From the NCBI GenBank assembly GCA_024364735.1, contig JAGFNQ010000209.1, forward strand, positions 157,733 through 221,732: a stretch of 64,000 nucleotides of DNA, written 5' to 3'. The notes beneath the pieces are model-generated. The model was not told the origin of the DNA, made no database searches, and was given only the letters and a program-made list of their open reading frames with translations. This stretch comes from Boesenbergia rotunda. Its lineage: Eukaryota; Streptophyta; Magnoliopsida; Zingiberales; Zingiberaceae. A program made the translations under genes and the position numbers. Each line of letters opens with the position of its first letter. The stretch's first letter is position 1. This document shows, one piece after another, positions 22,015-33,219 of the stretch.

Positions 22015-23165
22015 AAGTTATTGATATTAATTTTCCATAAATAAAATATGTGATCAAATCTTGGAAATTTTTGAGGTGATTCTCAAATGATAATTTCCTT
22101 ATTTGATTTATGAGGTGATGCTCTTACATATTATTGTCTCCAAAATTAATTAGGAAAATTGTTTCCTATAGAGTATATTTCCTTAAATAAGATTTTCATG
22201 AAAATAATATGTGGTTGAATTAAGGGAATCTGTCTCTTAATTTAATAAGATTTGATTTAGAGAAATCAAAGTCTTAAACATATTAATTCCGAAATTGATT
22301 ATGATAATTTAGGAAATTGTTTCCCAAAAATAATTCCTTGAATAAAGTATAAAGATAGAATTAGGAAATCCAGTTCCTAATTCAATTAATGAGACTTGAT
22401 AAATTAAGTCGCATACATACTTTATTAAGGAAATCGTTAGAACATGACATAATTATATGTCATGAATGTGCATAAAAGAAAAAGGATGAGACCCAAAACC
22501 CCTTACAAAATATTAAGGCCAACACCTTCCATTAATATGGTTAGAACTGGAGTTTTGTTTCTCGTTTGGGTTGATGGACACATCCATGCCCGGCTTGAAC
22601 CTCAACATGTTCAAACCATGGAATTAGTTTATGATTAATATAGTTGGAGTCAGAGGTCAATCCTTAGTTTTGGTTGTTAGACACATCCAAGCCTGACTAA
22701 ACGGTTGAATGAGCTCCAACCATTTTAAAACTATTTCTTGATTAATGGGTCAGCCTTAAGCTTGGAGCATCGATTTGTTGTGCCACAGCCAAGGTCGATG
22801 TAAAGAGAGGTGCAGTTGGGTGCTATGTATATTGTTGCATACTTGTTAATGAGTTAACAACCCAATGATTTATGTAAACATTCAATTAGTTGATAGCATA
22901 ATGTGATAGTTACATATGTATAATATGTAATCGGTATAATTACCTACCTTCATAGCTAAGAATAACTTGATGGACTCTAGCCATGGTTGTTCTTATCTAT
23001 GGTTGGATATCAACCTATTTGGAGATGTTCCTACGATCTCCCGAATTGATAAAAAGGGCTATTCAATTCAAAAAATAAATAGCATTTAATTAATGTATAT
23101 TGATGCATTCTTTATCATTCTTATCACATAAGCTCAATTTGTATTTCTAGGATAATCACCTGATC

Positions 23166-23440
23166 ATGTCTTCTCTGAATTTGCGTTCCATTTTGGACAT
23201 CAATAAGCTGACTGGGCCAAACTTCATGGACTGGCTTCGAAACTTGAGGATAGTCCTCAAGGCAGAAAAGCTTGCTTATGTCCTTGAAGAGTAACTTCCC
23301 AACCATCCTCTTGAAGATGCAACTCCAGACCAGTTAGTGGCCTATCAAAAACATGTGGCCGATTCTGAACTTGCAAGTTGAATCATGCTGGCCGCTATGG
23401 TACCTGAGCTACAAAAGCAGCATGAGCATATGCCGCAAGG
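23166..23440 (+). pseudogene. gag: Copia gag, N-terminal fragment (element D)
   Basis: Starts at ATG 23166 with SSLNLRSILDINKLTGPNF and the DWLRNLRIVLKAEKLAYVL motif of Copia gag (UBN2-like family). A TAA follows LEE (about 23292) and a TGA follows ELAS (about 23379). The frame then ends abruptly at 23440, where host flank sequence begins. About 90 codons of a gag expected to be several hundred residues remain. Element E keeps only the first dozen codons of the same gag. Confidence 0.8.
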
Positions 23441-23508
23441 ACCATATCAAGCCCGAGGAGGGCTTGATTTCAAAGGATTTCAAGCCTTGATATCCTTTGA
23501 TATTAGAC
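23441..23508 (+). repeat. Duplicate of D left host flank (copy of 3456-3523)
   Basis: 68 bp matching 3456-3523 with about three substitutions, ending TAGAC where the first copy ends CAGAC. It joins truncated gag to the second D LTR. Confidence 0.85.
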
Positions 23509-25781
23509 TGTTAGTGATATGAGAGAAGTGTCCTAAGACAATCGCCTTATGATTGTAATCATTTATTTTAATAAATGAATATTCACTATTTGAGTATACA
23601 TGTTTGTGTATTTGATTGAGATCTGAAACTCATTTACTGAATGTCCGCAATACAATTCACAGCATGAGAGAATTTGTGATGAATTCACAACTAGTGATTA
23701 TCTCTACATGTGCAATTGTGAAGTATTGAAATTGTCCCTAGTCGATGAATTGATAAATACGGACACTATCAATTCTGTTGAGACTAGCATGGGTTATTCT
23801 CTAATCAGCTGATTCTCATTGGCTGGTGACATAGAGATGTCCGAAGATAAACATGAATGCTAGTTAAGGGAACTAGTTCATTGGAGTGACTGGCTGTAAA
23901 ACTTCATATGGTAGTCTACATATAGATATGTCAGTGAAGTTCTTACTGCTGCATAAGTGCGATGTTCTTTTGACTTACGGTGTTCAAGTTATCTTGGTCA
24001 TGGAGACTTATACTTTGACATCTTAAGCAAGCATCTCCAAGGAGGTGTGGACCCAGGATGATTGGGTATAAGCCGAAGTGCCCGAATATGTTTGAATAGC
24101 CTACAAAGGATTCACCACTCCTTGCGAGGAGATGTATACCCGAGGCCTATCGTCGGATTGTTATCAAAGCCTCTGGCCAGAGCATGACATGTTCAGAGTA
24201 TGAATCTCTTAAATACATGAGAGTAATTAGAATCCGTAGGACGAGAAAACGTTACTTGGGCTAGGTGTGACGTAGTCAGCCTAGTGGGGACTGACACACA
24301 TAGACCATGTCCTTAACCAAGTGAGTATAAGATGGTGAAGGGAATGAGGCACGATTCATTATAGATGCTGAAGGGTTTCAGAATTGTTTCTAAGGTCAAC
24401 CGTTGATCTTTCGATTAATTGGGGACCATGATGTACTACTAGGTGCCACTCATGATCGTTCTATAATTAATTGATTAATTATAGATGACCAACATAAATC
24501 AAAAGCCTATTTAGTCACACACACTACGAGTAATTCGAGGGATTTAAAATGAGTTGAAAATTAGATTTTCCAATCAAGAGAGATTAAGTTTGGTTGAGCT
24601 AAACGATAAGTCGAATCTGAATTTTTCAGAGACGCATGGGAAGCGTAAAATGGCTAAGTCTTTTGAAGACTTAATAGATGAATTAAATAAGTTTAATTCA
24701 TTGGGGCTTGGCTTGGATGGGCCGGCCAAAGAGGGCCTCCATCCTCTTTGCTTGGCCGACCACAACAAAGGGAGAGAACCAAGTTTTTGGTTCAATTTAT
24801 AAAATAAACCAAGTGTGGTTTGTTTTATAAAATTATGGATGATATAAATTTTTATATAATAAACCAATGTTTGGATTATTTTCATGGAAATTAAAATGAA
24901 TCATGGGTTGGTTTATTTTATAAAATCAATCATGGATTGATTTACCATGATAAGGAAATTTATTCCATAGGAGAGAAGAGACTTGATTGATTTTTTATCA
25001 TGAATTAAAATATGATTTTAACCATGATATAAAATCAAACTTGGCATGGTGGAATAAGTTATTCCATATTTGAGAGGCTTGATGGTTGAGAGGCCACTAT
25101 ATAAAGGACCCAAGGCAAGGCTTGGGTGATAATTTTAGAGATGAAGGCATAGGCTCTCTCCCTCTCTTTCTCTCCTTCTCTTCTCCCCTTCTTGCCGTGC
25201 GCCAACCAGCCCCAAGAAGGAGCACCAGCCGACCGCCCCTGCCCTTTCCCTTCCGATCACCACCTGCTGCCGGAGAAGGAAGCTTCGACCATCTCTTGGC
25301 CGGAAGAAGGTGCTGCCGGAATTAGAGTTTGCCGCAAGGATCCTTTTGCCGCAAGCCTCTTCTTTTTCTTCGCCGGAATTTTGATTCCGGCCATCCTTTT
25401 GTGGTTAGTCTTCCGACTTCTCTCTTGGTTTCTCTCGTCGCGTTCTCGGAGAATCTAGTAGTTCTCGAGAACATGAAACTCGTGGCTTTGTGAAGTCATC
25501 CCGAAGATACTCGGCGTGGACGCGAATAGAGGCAGAGCTTCTAAGGGACGCTTACGGTTGGATCTCGTCCCTTCCTTCGAGTTACGCGAGGTAATATGTA
25601 AATTAGTTTATGTTTCTGCAAAATTTCAAATATATGATCATGTCTACACAAGATAAAATTGCATGCTTAGATGTGTGGTTAAATGATTTAGAGAAATTAT
25701 TTATGCTAAACCTTCCGCTGCACGTAATTAATTTTGAAATTACGAACCCGCATCCACGTCAACATGCACCCGGTCCCAACA
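23509..25781 (+). mobile_element. Second LTR of element D
   Basis: 2273 bp, TGTTAGTGATATGAG... to ...GGTCCCAACA. TATA at 25098-25105. Not followed by a primer site; not preceded by a polypurine tract. Confidence 0.88.
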
Positions 25782-26156
25782 TAGTCTTCCGACTTCTCTC
25801 TTAGTTTTTCTTGTTGTGTTCTCAGAGAATCTAGTAGTTCTCGAGAACACGAAACTCGTGGCTTTGCGAAGACATCCCGAAGATACTCGGCGTGGACGCG
25901 AATAGAGGCGGAGCTTCCAAGGGACGCTTACGGTTGGATCTCGTCCCTTCCTTCGAGTTACGAGAGGTAATACGTAAATTAGTTTATGTTTCTGCAAAAT
26001 TTTAAATATATGATCATGTCTACACAAGATAAAATTGCATGCTTAGATGTGTGGTTAAATAATTTGAGAAATTATTTATGCTAAACCTTCCGCTGCACGT
26101 AATTAATTTTAAAATTAAAAACCCGCATCCATGTCAACATGCACCCGGTCCCAACA
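25782..26156 (+). repeat. Partial duplication of the D LTR 3' end
   Basis: Begins TAGTCTTCCGACTTCTCTC and repeats the last ~375 bp of the LTR (from about 25406), ending again in GGTCCCAACA, then TSD CAGAC (26157-26161). It contains no promoter. Confidence 0.85.
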
Positions 26157-26192
26157 CAGACCCTCCTAGGGCCTGATATCTTACCACATCAG

Positions 26193-28037
26193 TGTTGGGT
26201 TCTCCCGGCATAAAACAATAAAAATGCAGCGGAAACGAGAACCCATGAGCGATCCATGTGAAAGAAAGACTCGTACAAAGTTGATCTACATCTACTTCTA
26301 AAGAAGATATACCTTTGAAGCGTGCCCTTCGGTTATCCCGCTCGTCCAAGATGCGCCGGATCTCTTGCACGTTCAAACGTCCGTGCCTCTATTCGTATCC
26401 ACACGGACACAATCTCTCAACTTCGGGAGAACTACTTTAGTTGTGCTAGCAACTTGAGGCAGCTCGAAAACACCAAGAACCTTACAGTAAGGTTTCGACC
26501 AAGAGTAGAGGAGAGGAAGAAGAGAGGAAGGGAAGGGGAAAAGCTAAGGCAAGAAGAAGACCTCATCCAAAGTCACAAGGCCCTTTTTTATAATCATCCC
26601 ATGAATATGAAGAGATTTGTGTCTCTTTGGCTTCCTTCATTATTACCAATAAAGAGCATATCTTTTAATGTGGCTCTTCATCTTTTCCCATGCAAGAAAA
26701 GAATCTTTTCATCCAATGAAGAGAGACTTTTCTCTTTCCTTCATGCAATTCTGACTGGGCCTCTCGAGCTTCCGACTCGGTCTCCCGACCAAGTCTCCCG
26801 AGTGGCGAGCTCTCGACCCAGTCTGCCGAGCTCCGACCCAGTCTGCCGAGTGCTGACCCTGTCCACCGAGTTCCGACCCAGTCCGCCAAGTTCCGACTCG
26901 GTCCGCCGAGCTCCGACTCGGTCCGTCGAGCTCCGACTCGGTCCGTCGAGCTCCGACTCGGTCCGCCGAGCTCCGACTCGGACTCTCGAGTTCCCAACTC
27001 GAGCCCCCCTGAACTGACCTCCCGAGTTCCCAACTCGGGCTCAGATCTCCAATCAGATTTCCTGAAGCATTGTGTCCTTTGTGTGTGATCCAATAGGTTC
27101 TCATGACATTGGCAATGTGCCTAAACACTTTAGACACATAAGCAATGAGCGGCATCTAGCAATGCATCAATGCTACCCAAGTAACAAGAAAAGTCGAGAT
27201 CCGACTAAACCTCCGTGACTATGATAGTGTATGACCTTGTCCTTCTATCCTTGATATCTATATTGACCAATGAGGCATAGACCGTGTCATCTTCAATTAA
27301 TCTTGTGTTTCTTGATCCCCGAGTAGACTCACTCAAACAAATGAGCTCAATATCTCATATTGACTCATTTGAGCATGGCCATGCGTTTCAGTAGTCCTAC
27401 TCGATCAAGGGACCCACAGATATCACTCCCGTCATATGGGAGGGATAGATCCCATCTACATCACTCACATCCCTCCACATAATTCATTACATACCCAGTG
27501 ATCGCCTTTATAGTCCACCCTGTTACGGGTGACGTTTGACGATACCAAAGTACATAACTCCTTCTGTAGGGAACCGTAGTGACTTCAGGTCGAAGGACTA
27601 TTCATACCAATAGTCACATGAGAAAGTCTATGACACTCATATGATAATCTATGAAACTTTCTCATGGCGGGTCATTCAGTACACATTCTCCAATGTATAC
27701 TCATGTGTCAACTTGATATCATATATCCATGACTTGTGAGCTCAAGTCATCAGTTGACCTACATGCTAGTCTCCAAGCATCAGTATTGTCCCTGAATAAT
27801 TGATACTTGAGTAGGAATAATTTAGTGTAGTGTTCTCTACATTATCTCACTATCGATTCAACTAATCGATATAATGTAGATAAGAACCTACTACACTAGG
27901 ACATTATTATACTTAGTCATTTGGCACAGAATATAAAGTAAGTATAATAACCAAACATGTCTTTATTAATAATAGAATATGATACAAAATGCCCCTAGTC
28001 AATCATCACATAATTGGCTCTAGGGCTCCTACTAACC
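26193..28037 (-). mobile_element. Solo Copia-type LTR S1
   Basis: 1845 bp, minus orientation (ends GGAGAACCCAACA on the minus strand at 26193), between ATCAG at 26188-26192 and 28038-28042. The inner end on the right is CC rather than CA, one substitution from canonical. No internal region. It contains a 20-bp tandem repeat (26770-27000) and lies in the palindromic block of MULE M0. Confidence 0.75.
26770..27000. repeat. 20-bp tandem repeat, GAGCTCCGACTCGGTC
   Basis: About ten units of CGAGCTCCGACTCGGTCCG with palindromic GAGCTC cores, in the U3 part of LTR S1. Both strands are largely open across it; no gene is called. Confidence 0.8.
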
Positions 28038-28149
28038 ATCAGGCCCTAGGAGGGCCTGATATCCTTGTTTGTTTTTTAAATTACTGAAACACTTGATTAT
28101 GATTTTGAAAGTTTGCCAAATTTAATTGTAATTTATTTTTCCGGGATGA

Positions 28150-30290
28150 TAATGTTGTTGACAAAATTGTCTCTGAGATATGCAATACTCTTGATGATAA
28201 TGTTGTCATGGGGAATGGAGCAGAAATAGTCAGTAATAATATTCTATTATCTTCCGAGTATAGTGGTAATAGAATTATAAGGAATTTGACATTTGATCTA
28301 AATGAAGAAGCAAGTAATCTAGAAGATGAGTGTCTGAATTCTTCTACAAGACTTGTTGAATACTTTGAGCCAACCTAGAGTGAGGAGGAAGAACATGAAA
28401 TCCGAAATGCAGATGAATTACAATCCAGTACACGTGTACTAGAATTCCAAACTGATGATATGAAAATTGAGCAATATGAATTTCCCACAAATTAGTACAG
28501 TGACTTAGAGAAGGAGTTTCCAATAGCTGATGATCCTTATATTTTGAATTCTCGATTGCTAGCTGACCAATTAGAGAGGTGGAGGCAAGAGATGAGGATG
28601 AATTTTTTGTAGGGCAGATTTTTCCATCTAGACAAGAATTCAAGAATGCATTTGTGAAACATGTCATGGTTAAGCATATGAAATATAACCCAGTTGACAC
28701 TCGAAAAAATAGAGTTAAAGCAGTGTGCTTCAACCAACCATGTACATGGAGAGTAGTTGCCCGAGGGGAAGTAGAGTTCATTGTTACAAAATATGTAAAG
28801 GAACACCAATGTGGAACTGTTAGGGAAAGTGCTGATCATCATGCATGCTCTTTATCATTTGTTGCGTCTTTTGTTGAAGTGCAATTTCTTCATAATTAAC
28901 AATACAAACTAAGTATGATTATATCAGATATTAAAGCTAGATTTGGAGTGACCATATCATATAGAAAAGCATGCATAGCTAGGGAGAAAGCATTGAAAAA
29001 GGTCGTCAGAGATTATGAAGAGGCATATAGAGATCTTCCACAATATCTGCGTGAATTAAAAGCTAACGATCCTGAAACTTATGTGACACTATACAAGAAT
29101 GGTAACAATGAGTTTCAGCGGTGTTTTTGGGATTTTGGTGCTTGTCGAAGGGTGTTCAGGTATTATTTGTGTAAACTTATCGGAATTGATATCACACATC
29201 TAAGAGGAAAGTATCCGGGTGTATTGATGATTGCTACATCGATTGATCGTAATGATAATCTTCTCCCAGTTGCCTTTGGAATAGCCGAAGTTGAATGTGG
29301 ATCTGCATAGGAGTGGTTTTTGTAGCATACAAAGAGGTTCTTTGATGTCGATGAACAGTCAATGACCATAGTATCATATAGACATCGTGGCATTATATCA
29401 GCAGTTAGAAAAGTGTACACAAACGTGCATCATGCTTTTTGTTGCCACCACATGTCTTGTAATATAGTAACCGATACTGGAAGTGGAGCAGTTTTAGGTT
29501 TGTTTTGGGCAGCAGCATGAGCAAACACAACAATCCAATATGATCTCATAATGGAGTCAATGCTTGAAAAACATCCAGATGCCCATAAGTGGCTTCAGAA
29601 TATTGACCCTAAAAGGTGGGCTAATGCAGACTTTACTGGGAGAAGGTACAGAATGCTAACCACTAATTGTGTGGAGAGTTTAAATGTTTTGTTCAAGACT
29701 ACACGTGAATTTCCCATAAACATGTTAATTGATAATACAAGAAGAAAGGGAGCTCAATGGTTCTTTAACCATTGAGAGGAAGTCTCAAAATGGTATGTTG
29801 CTTTGACACTTCATGTACAAAAGATATGGATTCATGGAAAGAGAAAGCTAGAGCATATAAGGTTCACCCATACTCTCAATCAAAAATGGAAGTAGAGACA
29901 TGGGGCACTTCATACATTGTTGATTTGGAAAAAAAATATTGTCAATGTGGGGAGTTTCAAAATTCAGGACTCCCTTGCTCACATGCTATTGCCCTCATCA
30001 TTCACCGGAACATGGATACACTCTCATATTGTGAGCATTATTTTTATTCACAAAATTGGAATGTCATTTACATGGATCGTATTTACCCTTGTCGAATCAA
30101 GGAGTTTTGGCCTAGGGCGTAAACAACATTATAGTTTTATGCCCCCGTAGCCTTGTGCAGCCCGGTAGATGAAAGAAGGCACGGATTGAGTCAAGACACA
30201 ATGGCAAGGTAAAACTAAAATGCAGCCGCTGCAAACAACTTGGCCATAATAGAAGGACTTGTAGAATGTCGCCAGCCCCAGGGTCTTGAG
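28150..30290 (+). pseudogene. MuDR-type MULE transposase, inactivated
   Basis: Would cut and paste MULE termini in the nucleus. In order: acidic N-terminal region (28150-28560), MuDR DNA-binding domain (VGQIFPSRQEFKNAFVKH to YVKEHQCG, 28600-28815), MULE catalytic domain (28915-29780) with GIDITHLRGKY and VLMIATSIDRN, SWIM zinc finger (CQCGEFQNSGLPCSHAIA, about 29940-29993) and a C-terminal CCHC knuckle (CSRCKQLGHNRRTC, about 30230-30270) ending in a stop near 30289. Disruptions: stops at about 28376 and 28494, a frame change near 28570, stops near 29308 and 29323, TGA at about 29518, a stop at 29773 and a further frame change. The residue expected to be the second catalytic aspartate is tyrosine (IVSYRHRGI, near 29377). 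Confidence 0.88.
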
Positions 30291-30589
30291 TTACTTGGTA
30301 TATGTATTGCAGGAATATTCTGATTGAAGTGTATATTTTGTAAGCAGGAGAAATGAATGTATATATTTTGTATATTGTACAGCCATAGTATTGTGAAAAA
30401 ACTAGTTGTTGTTAATGTTGTCACTTGAAGAGGAATTCCAATACTATGATACATTTCACCTTGTCTAATTCATGTAAGCAGAATAGATCAGTCCTGAAGT
30501 CCTCTGATTTTAGGCCCACATTGGGCCTGAAATAATTAGATTTAGGTCCTGAAGTCCTGAAGTCCTCTGATTTCATACCCTCTGATTTC

Positions 30590-32090
30590 TGCATTGTTGC
30601 TGCATTGTTCTGTGTCAAGTGATACAGTATGAGAACATAATTGATATTCATTAGGACTAAGTTTGGACACCACAAATACCATCTCCTAGCTCAACTCTAA
30701 CTAGTGATATCGAGTTTTGAGAAATCCAAATATCTTAGGTCTATCAGTGAGTTTCCACCGAAATCTACTGTTGGACCTACAAAACTCCTATTGCAACAAA
30801 TTCTGAAAATATGAGTTCATAGTCTACAAGGAATCCAATTTTGCTATGCATTGTGTATTTACGTAGTATCTAGATGAAACCTTCTTATTTCAAGTTTAAA
30901 CAAATGTAAGCCTGTTTTGATCATAATTGAGTATTTCAATAAAATGAGAGGATTTTGTCATAACTTATAGAATTATATAAAAGATTACTCTATAAATATT
31001 TAATTTAATAAATCATGATTAAGTATTATAAAACTTATTTTTAAAATGAAAAAAAATTTAAGTCCACGTTGAGCCTGAAGTCATCTGATTTAAGGCCCAT
31101 GTTGGGCCTGAAATAAGAGAATTTCAGATCCAACGTGGGTCTAAAATCAGATTATTTCAGGCCTAACGTGGGCTTGAAATCCTCTTATTTCAGACCCAAC
31201 GTGGGCCTAAAATCTGATTATTTCAGACCCAACGTGGAGCTGAATAGCTCTGATTTCAGGCCCTCTGATAACCCATTGATCTCTGTAAACCAAAATAGGA
31301 ATATTCTTTTCCAAATTATGAATAAATATGTATAATATAAACATATAGAAATAAAAATTAGTGGTTTTTTAAAATAAAAATTAGTGGTTATGGATGTTAT
31401 ATCTAAGAAAAAATTAAAAGATATTATAATAAAATTATAAATATGGAAAAAAAACTAATATAGATAATAGGATATGAAGATAGCTAATAAATAATTATGA
31501 TAGATAATAAAATATAAAGATGAGCAAAATTAAAGGGATAAGGACGATTTACTAAAATAAGCTCTGATTCTGTATTGTTCTGTGCCAAGTGATATGGTAT
31601 GAGAACATAATTGATATTCATTAGGATTAAGTTTGAACACCACAATACCATCTCCTAGCTCAACTCTAACTAGTGATATCGAGTTTTGAGAAAACCAAAT
31701 AACCTAAGTCCATCAGTGGGTTTCCATCGAAACCCACTGATCGATCTACAAAACTCCTTATGTGCCAAATTCTAAAAATTTTATCACAACTTGTAGAATT
31801 ATATAAAAGATTATCCTATAATTAATTAATTTAATAAATCATGATTAAATATTATAAAAAATAATTTTAAAATAGGAAAAAATTTGAGTCCACGTTGGGC
31901 CTAAAGTCATCTGATTTCAGCCCCAACTTGGGCTTGAATATCTTTACAATTTCAGGCCCAACTTGAGCCTAAATATCTCTGATTTCAGGCCCACGGTGGG
32001 TCTGAAATCAGATAATTTCAGGCCTAGCGTCGGCCTAAAATCAGATGATTTCAAGCCCTCTGATAACCAAAAGCAAGGTTCTATATTACT
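30590..32090. repeat. Left inverted arm in M0 (~1.5 kb)
   Basis: Order outward to inward: hairpin module (30600-31060), GGCCTGAAAT array (31070-31270), AT-rich stretch (31290-31560), second hairpin module (31565-31870), second array (31880-32060). The reverse complement of this whole order occurs at 33220-34750 plus 35658-35720. Confidence 0.85.
31070..31270. repeat. GGCCTGAAAT palindromic array
   Basis: About six palindromes made of ATTTCAGGCCCA and TGGGCCTGAAAT around a short centre, spaced by CAGATGA/CAGATTA-type words that are themselves palindromic. Similar arrays: 30505-30570, 31890-32060, 33230-33380, 34190-34350, 39165-39410, 46150-46225, 46520-46625, 46720-46800, 48865-48955, 49040-49155, 59125-59170. 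Confidence 0.88.
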
Positions 32091-32299
32091 GATTATATAG
32101 ATAACAATTACAGATTATAGATTACACAACAACATGGATCGAAAGCAATGTTCCATTAATTTCAAATGGATTATATACAAAACAATTACAGATTACTGAT
32201 TACATACATTATAACTACAAATATATAATGTTTGTCATAACAATTACAAATGCATTGTATCAACAAAACATAATTACATATTACCCTTCCAGAACTTAT

Positions 32300-33110
32300 C
32301 TGTCGTAATTTTATATCCAACCTTAAATCAATAAGGTTTCATTTGGATTTGGGTAAAGACTATAGATCTCTGAAACACTAGACTTTCAGCATAGCGCATG
32401 ATAAAAAAAGCACAATCCACTCTAAAAAAATCAATATTGAAATTGTGGTTAGCATATTAATCCAACCATGAAAGATTATGTTTTTTTGAACCAAAATAAA
32501 CATAATCTTACGATCTGGATTGGGTGGGTCCTTGTACTTCAATTTTAGTAAAGTCTTTCCCCGATATAGAAGGCAATCCTTTATTCCATCTCGTGTAATA
32601 TGACCAGTTCATATTTTTAAAAAACACCACCTACACACAAATGACATTAGTAAAAAATATATGTTATTAAAACTACTTGTAATGTTTTATATATAAAATA
32701 TCAAACTTACAGTTTTCTAAAATTTGGCAGTGTAGCCTTCTGTAGCGCCGAGAGAATTATAATGAAGGATATTACCTTCCTCGAGGTCAATCACCAATAG
32801 ATGTCAATGATCATCTACATTATTTATAAGACAGATGATATATCTAATTGGCTTGTCTGTATCAGTAGCAACAGTTTGTTCAAAAGCTTCAGCGTGCATC
32901 ACATTAAACAGTTCCTATGTTTATTAAAATGGAACTGTTAGTGGACTAAATCTTAGAAAAAAACAACAAAACAAGGTGCTCATTTACTTACATCTAACCC
33001 CACCCTACAGAATATGGAGGGGTGGCATGGTGAGTTAGAGGTTTTTACTTTATTTACTAAAATTGTCCAGCAAGTATTTATACAATCCCCAATGGTGTAG
33101 TCATTCTAAT
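32300..33110 (-). pseudogene. Ulp1-like protease C-terminal fragment, in arm loop
   Basis: Minus-strand remnants of a C48 (Ulp1/SENP) cysteine peptidase of the type carried by plant transposons. Readable exons: LIGYIICL-like segment ending DDH*HLLVIDLEEG (about 32800-32850), where TGA replaces the expected tryptophan before the catalytic histidine block, then NSLGATEGYTAKF, and VDCAFFIMRYAES (about 32370-32405) holding the catalytic-cysteine motif. Between them lie intron-like AT-rich gaps. It sits in the loop between the two inverted arms, so it is a separate copy from the gene at 35852-39893. Confidence 0.7.
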
Positions 33111-33219
33111 TAAATATAGTAAAAAATGATTACATATCTAATGAGAATGTCTCATTAGACCATACTAGATTCACCAAAAACCTACATAAATAAAATATAA
33201 GAAACCTACATAAACCTAA

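Larger units (their letters stand above)
21781..23165 (+). other. Leader of element D, continued
   Basis: Resumes D after the B/C complex. Collinear with 52035-53483 in element E, so it is untranslated leader between primer site and gag. It holds two stem-loops with a shared apical sequence (21895-21922 and 21981-22014) and a downstream pair of ATGGA/TCCAT-type hairpins near 22573 and 22675. Confidence 0.75.
3524..26156 (+). mobile_element. Copia element D, rearranged, with nested insertions
   Basis: Plus-strand Copia element bounded by TSD CAGAC at 3519-3523 and 26157-26161. Order: 5' LTR 3524-5729, primer site, leader interrupted by the B/C complex (6092-21780), leader resumed, start of gag 23166-23440, a 68-bp copy of its own left host flank (23441-23508), second LTR 23509-25781, and a 375-bp repeat of the LTR 3' end (25782-26156). 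No protease, integrase, RT or RNase H is present. The duplicated flank is not expected from simple integration or internal deletion; it fits tandem duplication followed by LTR-LTR recombination in the second unit (inference). Confidence 0.85.

Noticed and set aside
26709..27155. 148- and 142-codon frames rich in SELGGPSR repeats
   Set aside because: Readings of the 20-bp tandem array in a solo LTR.
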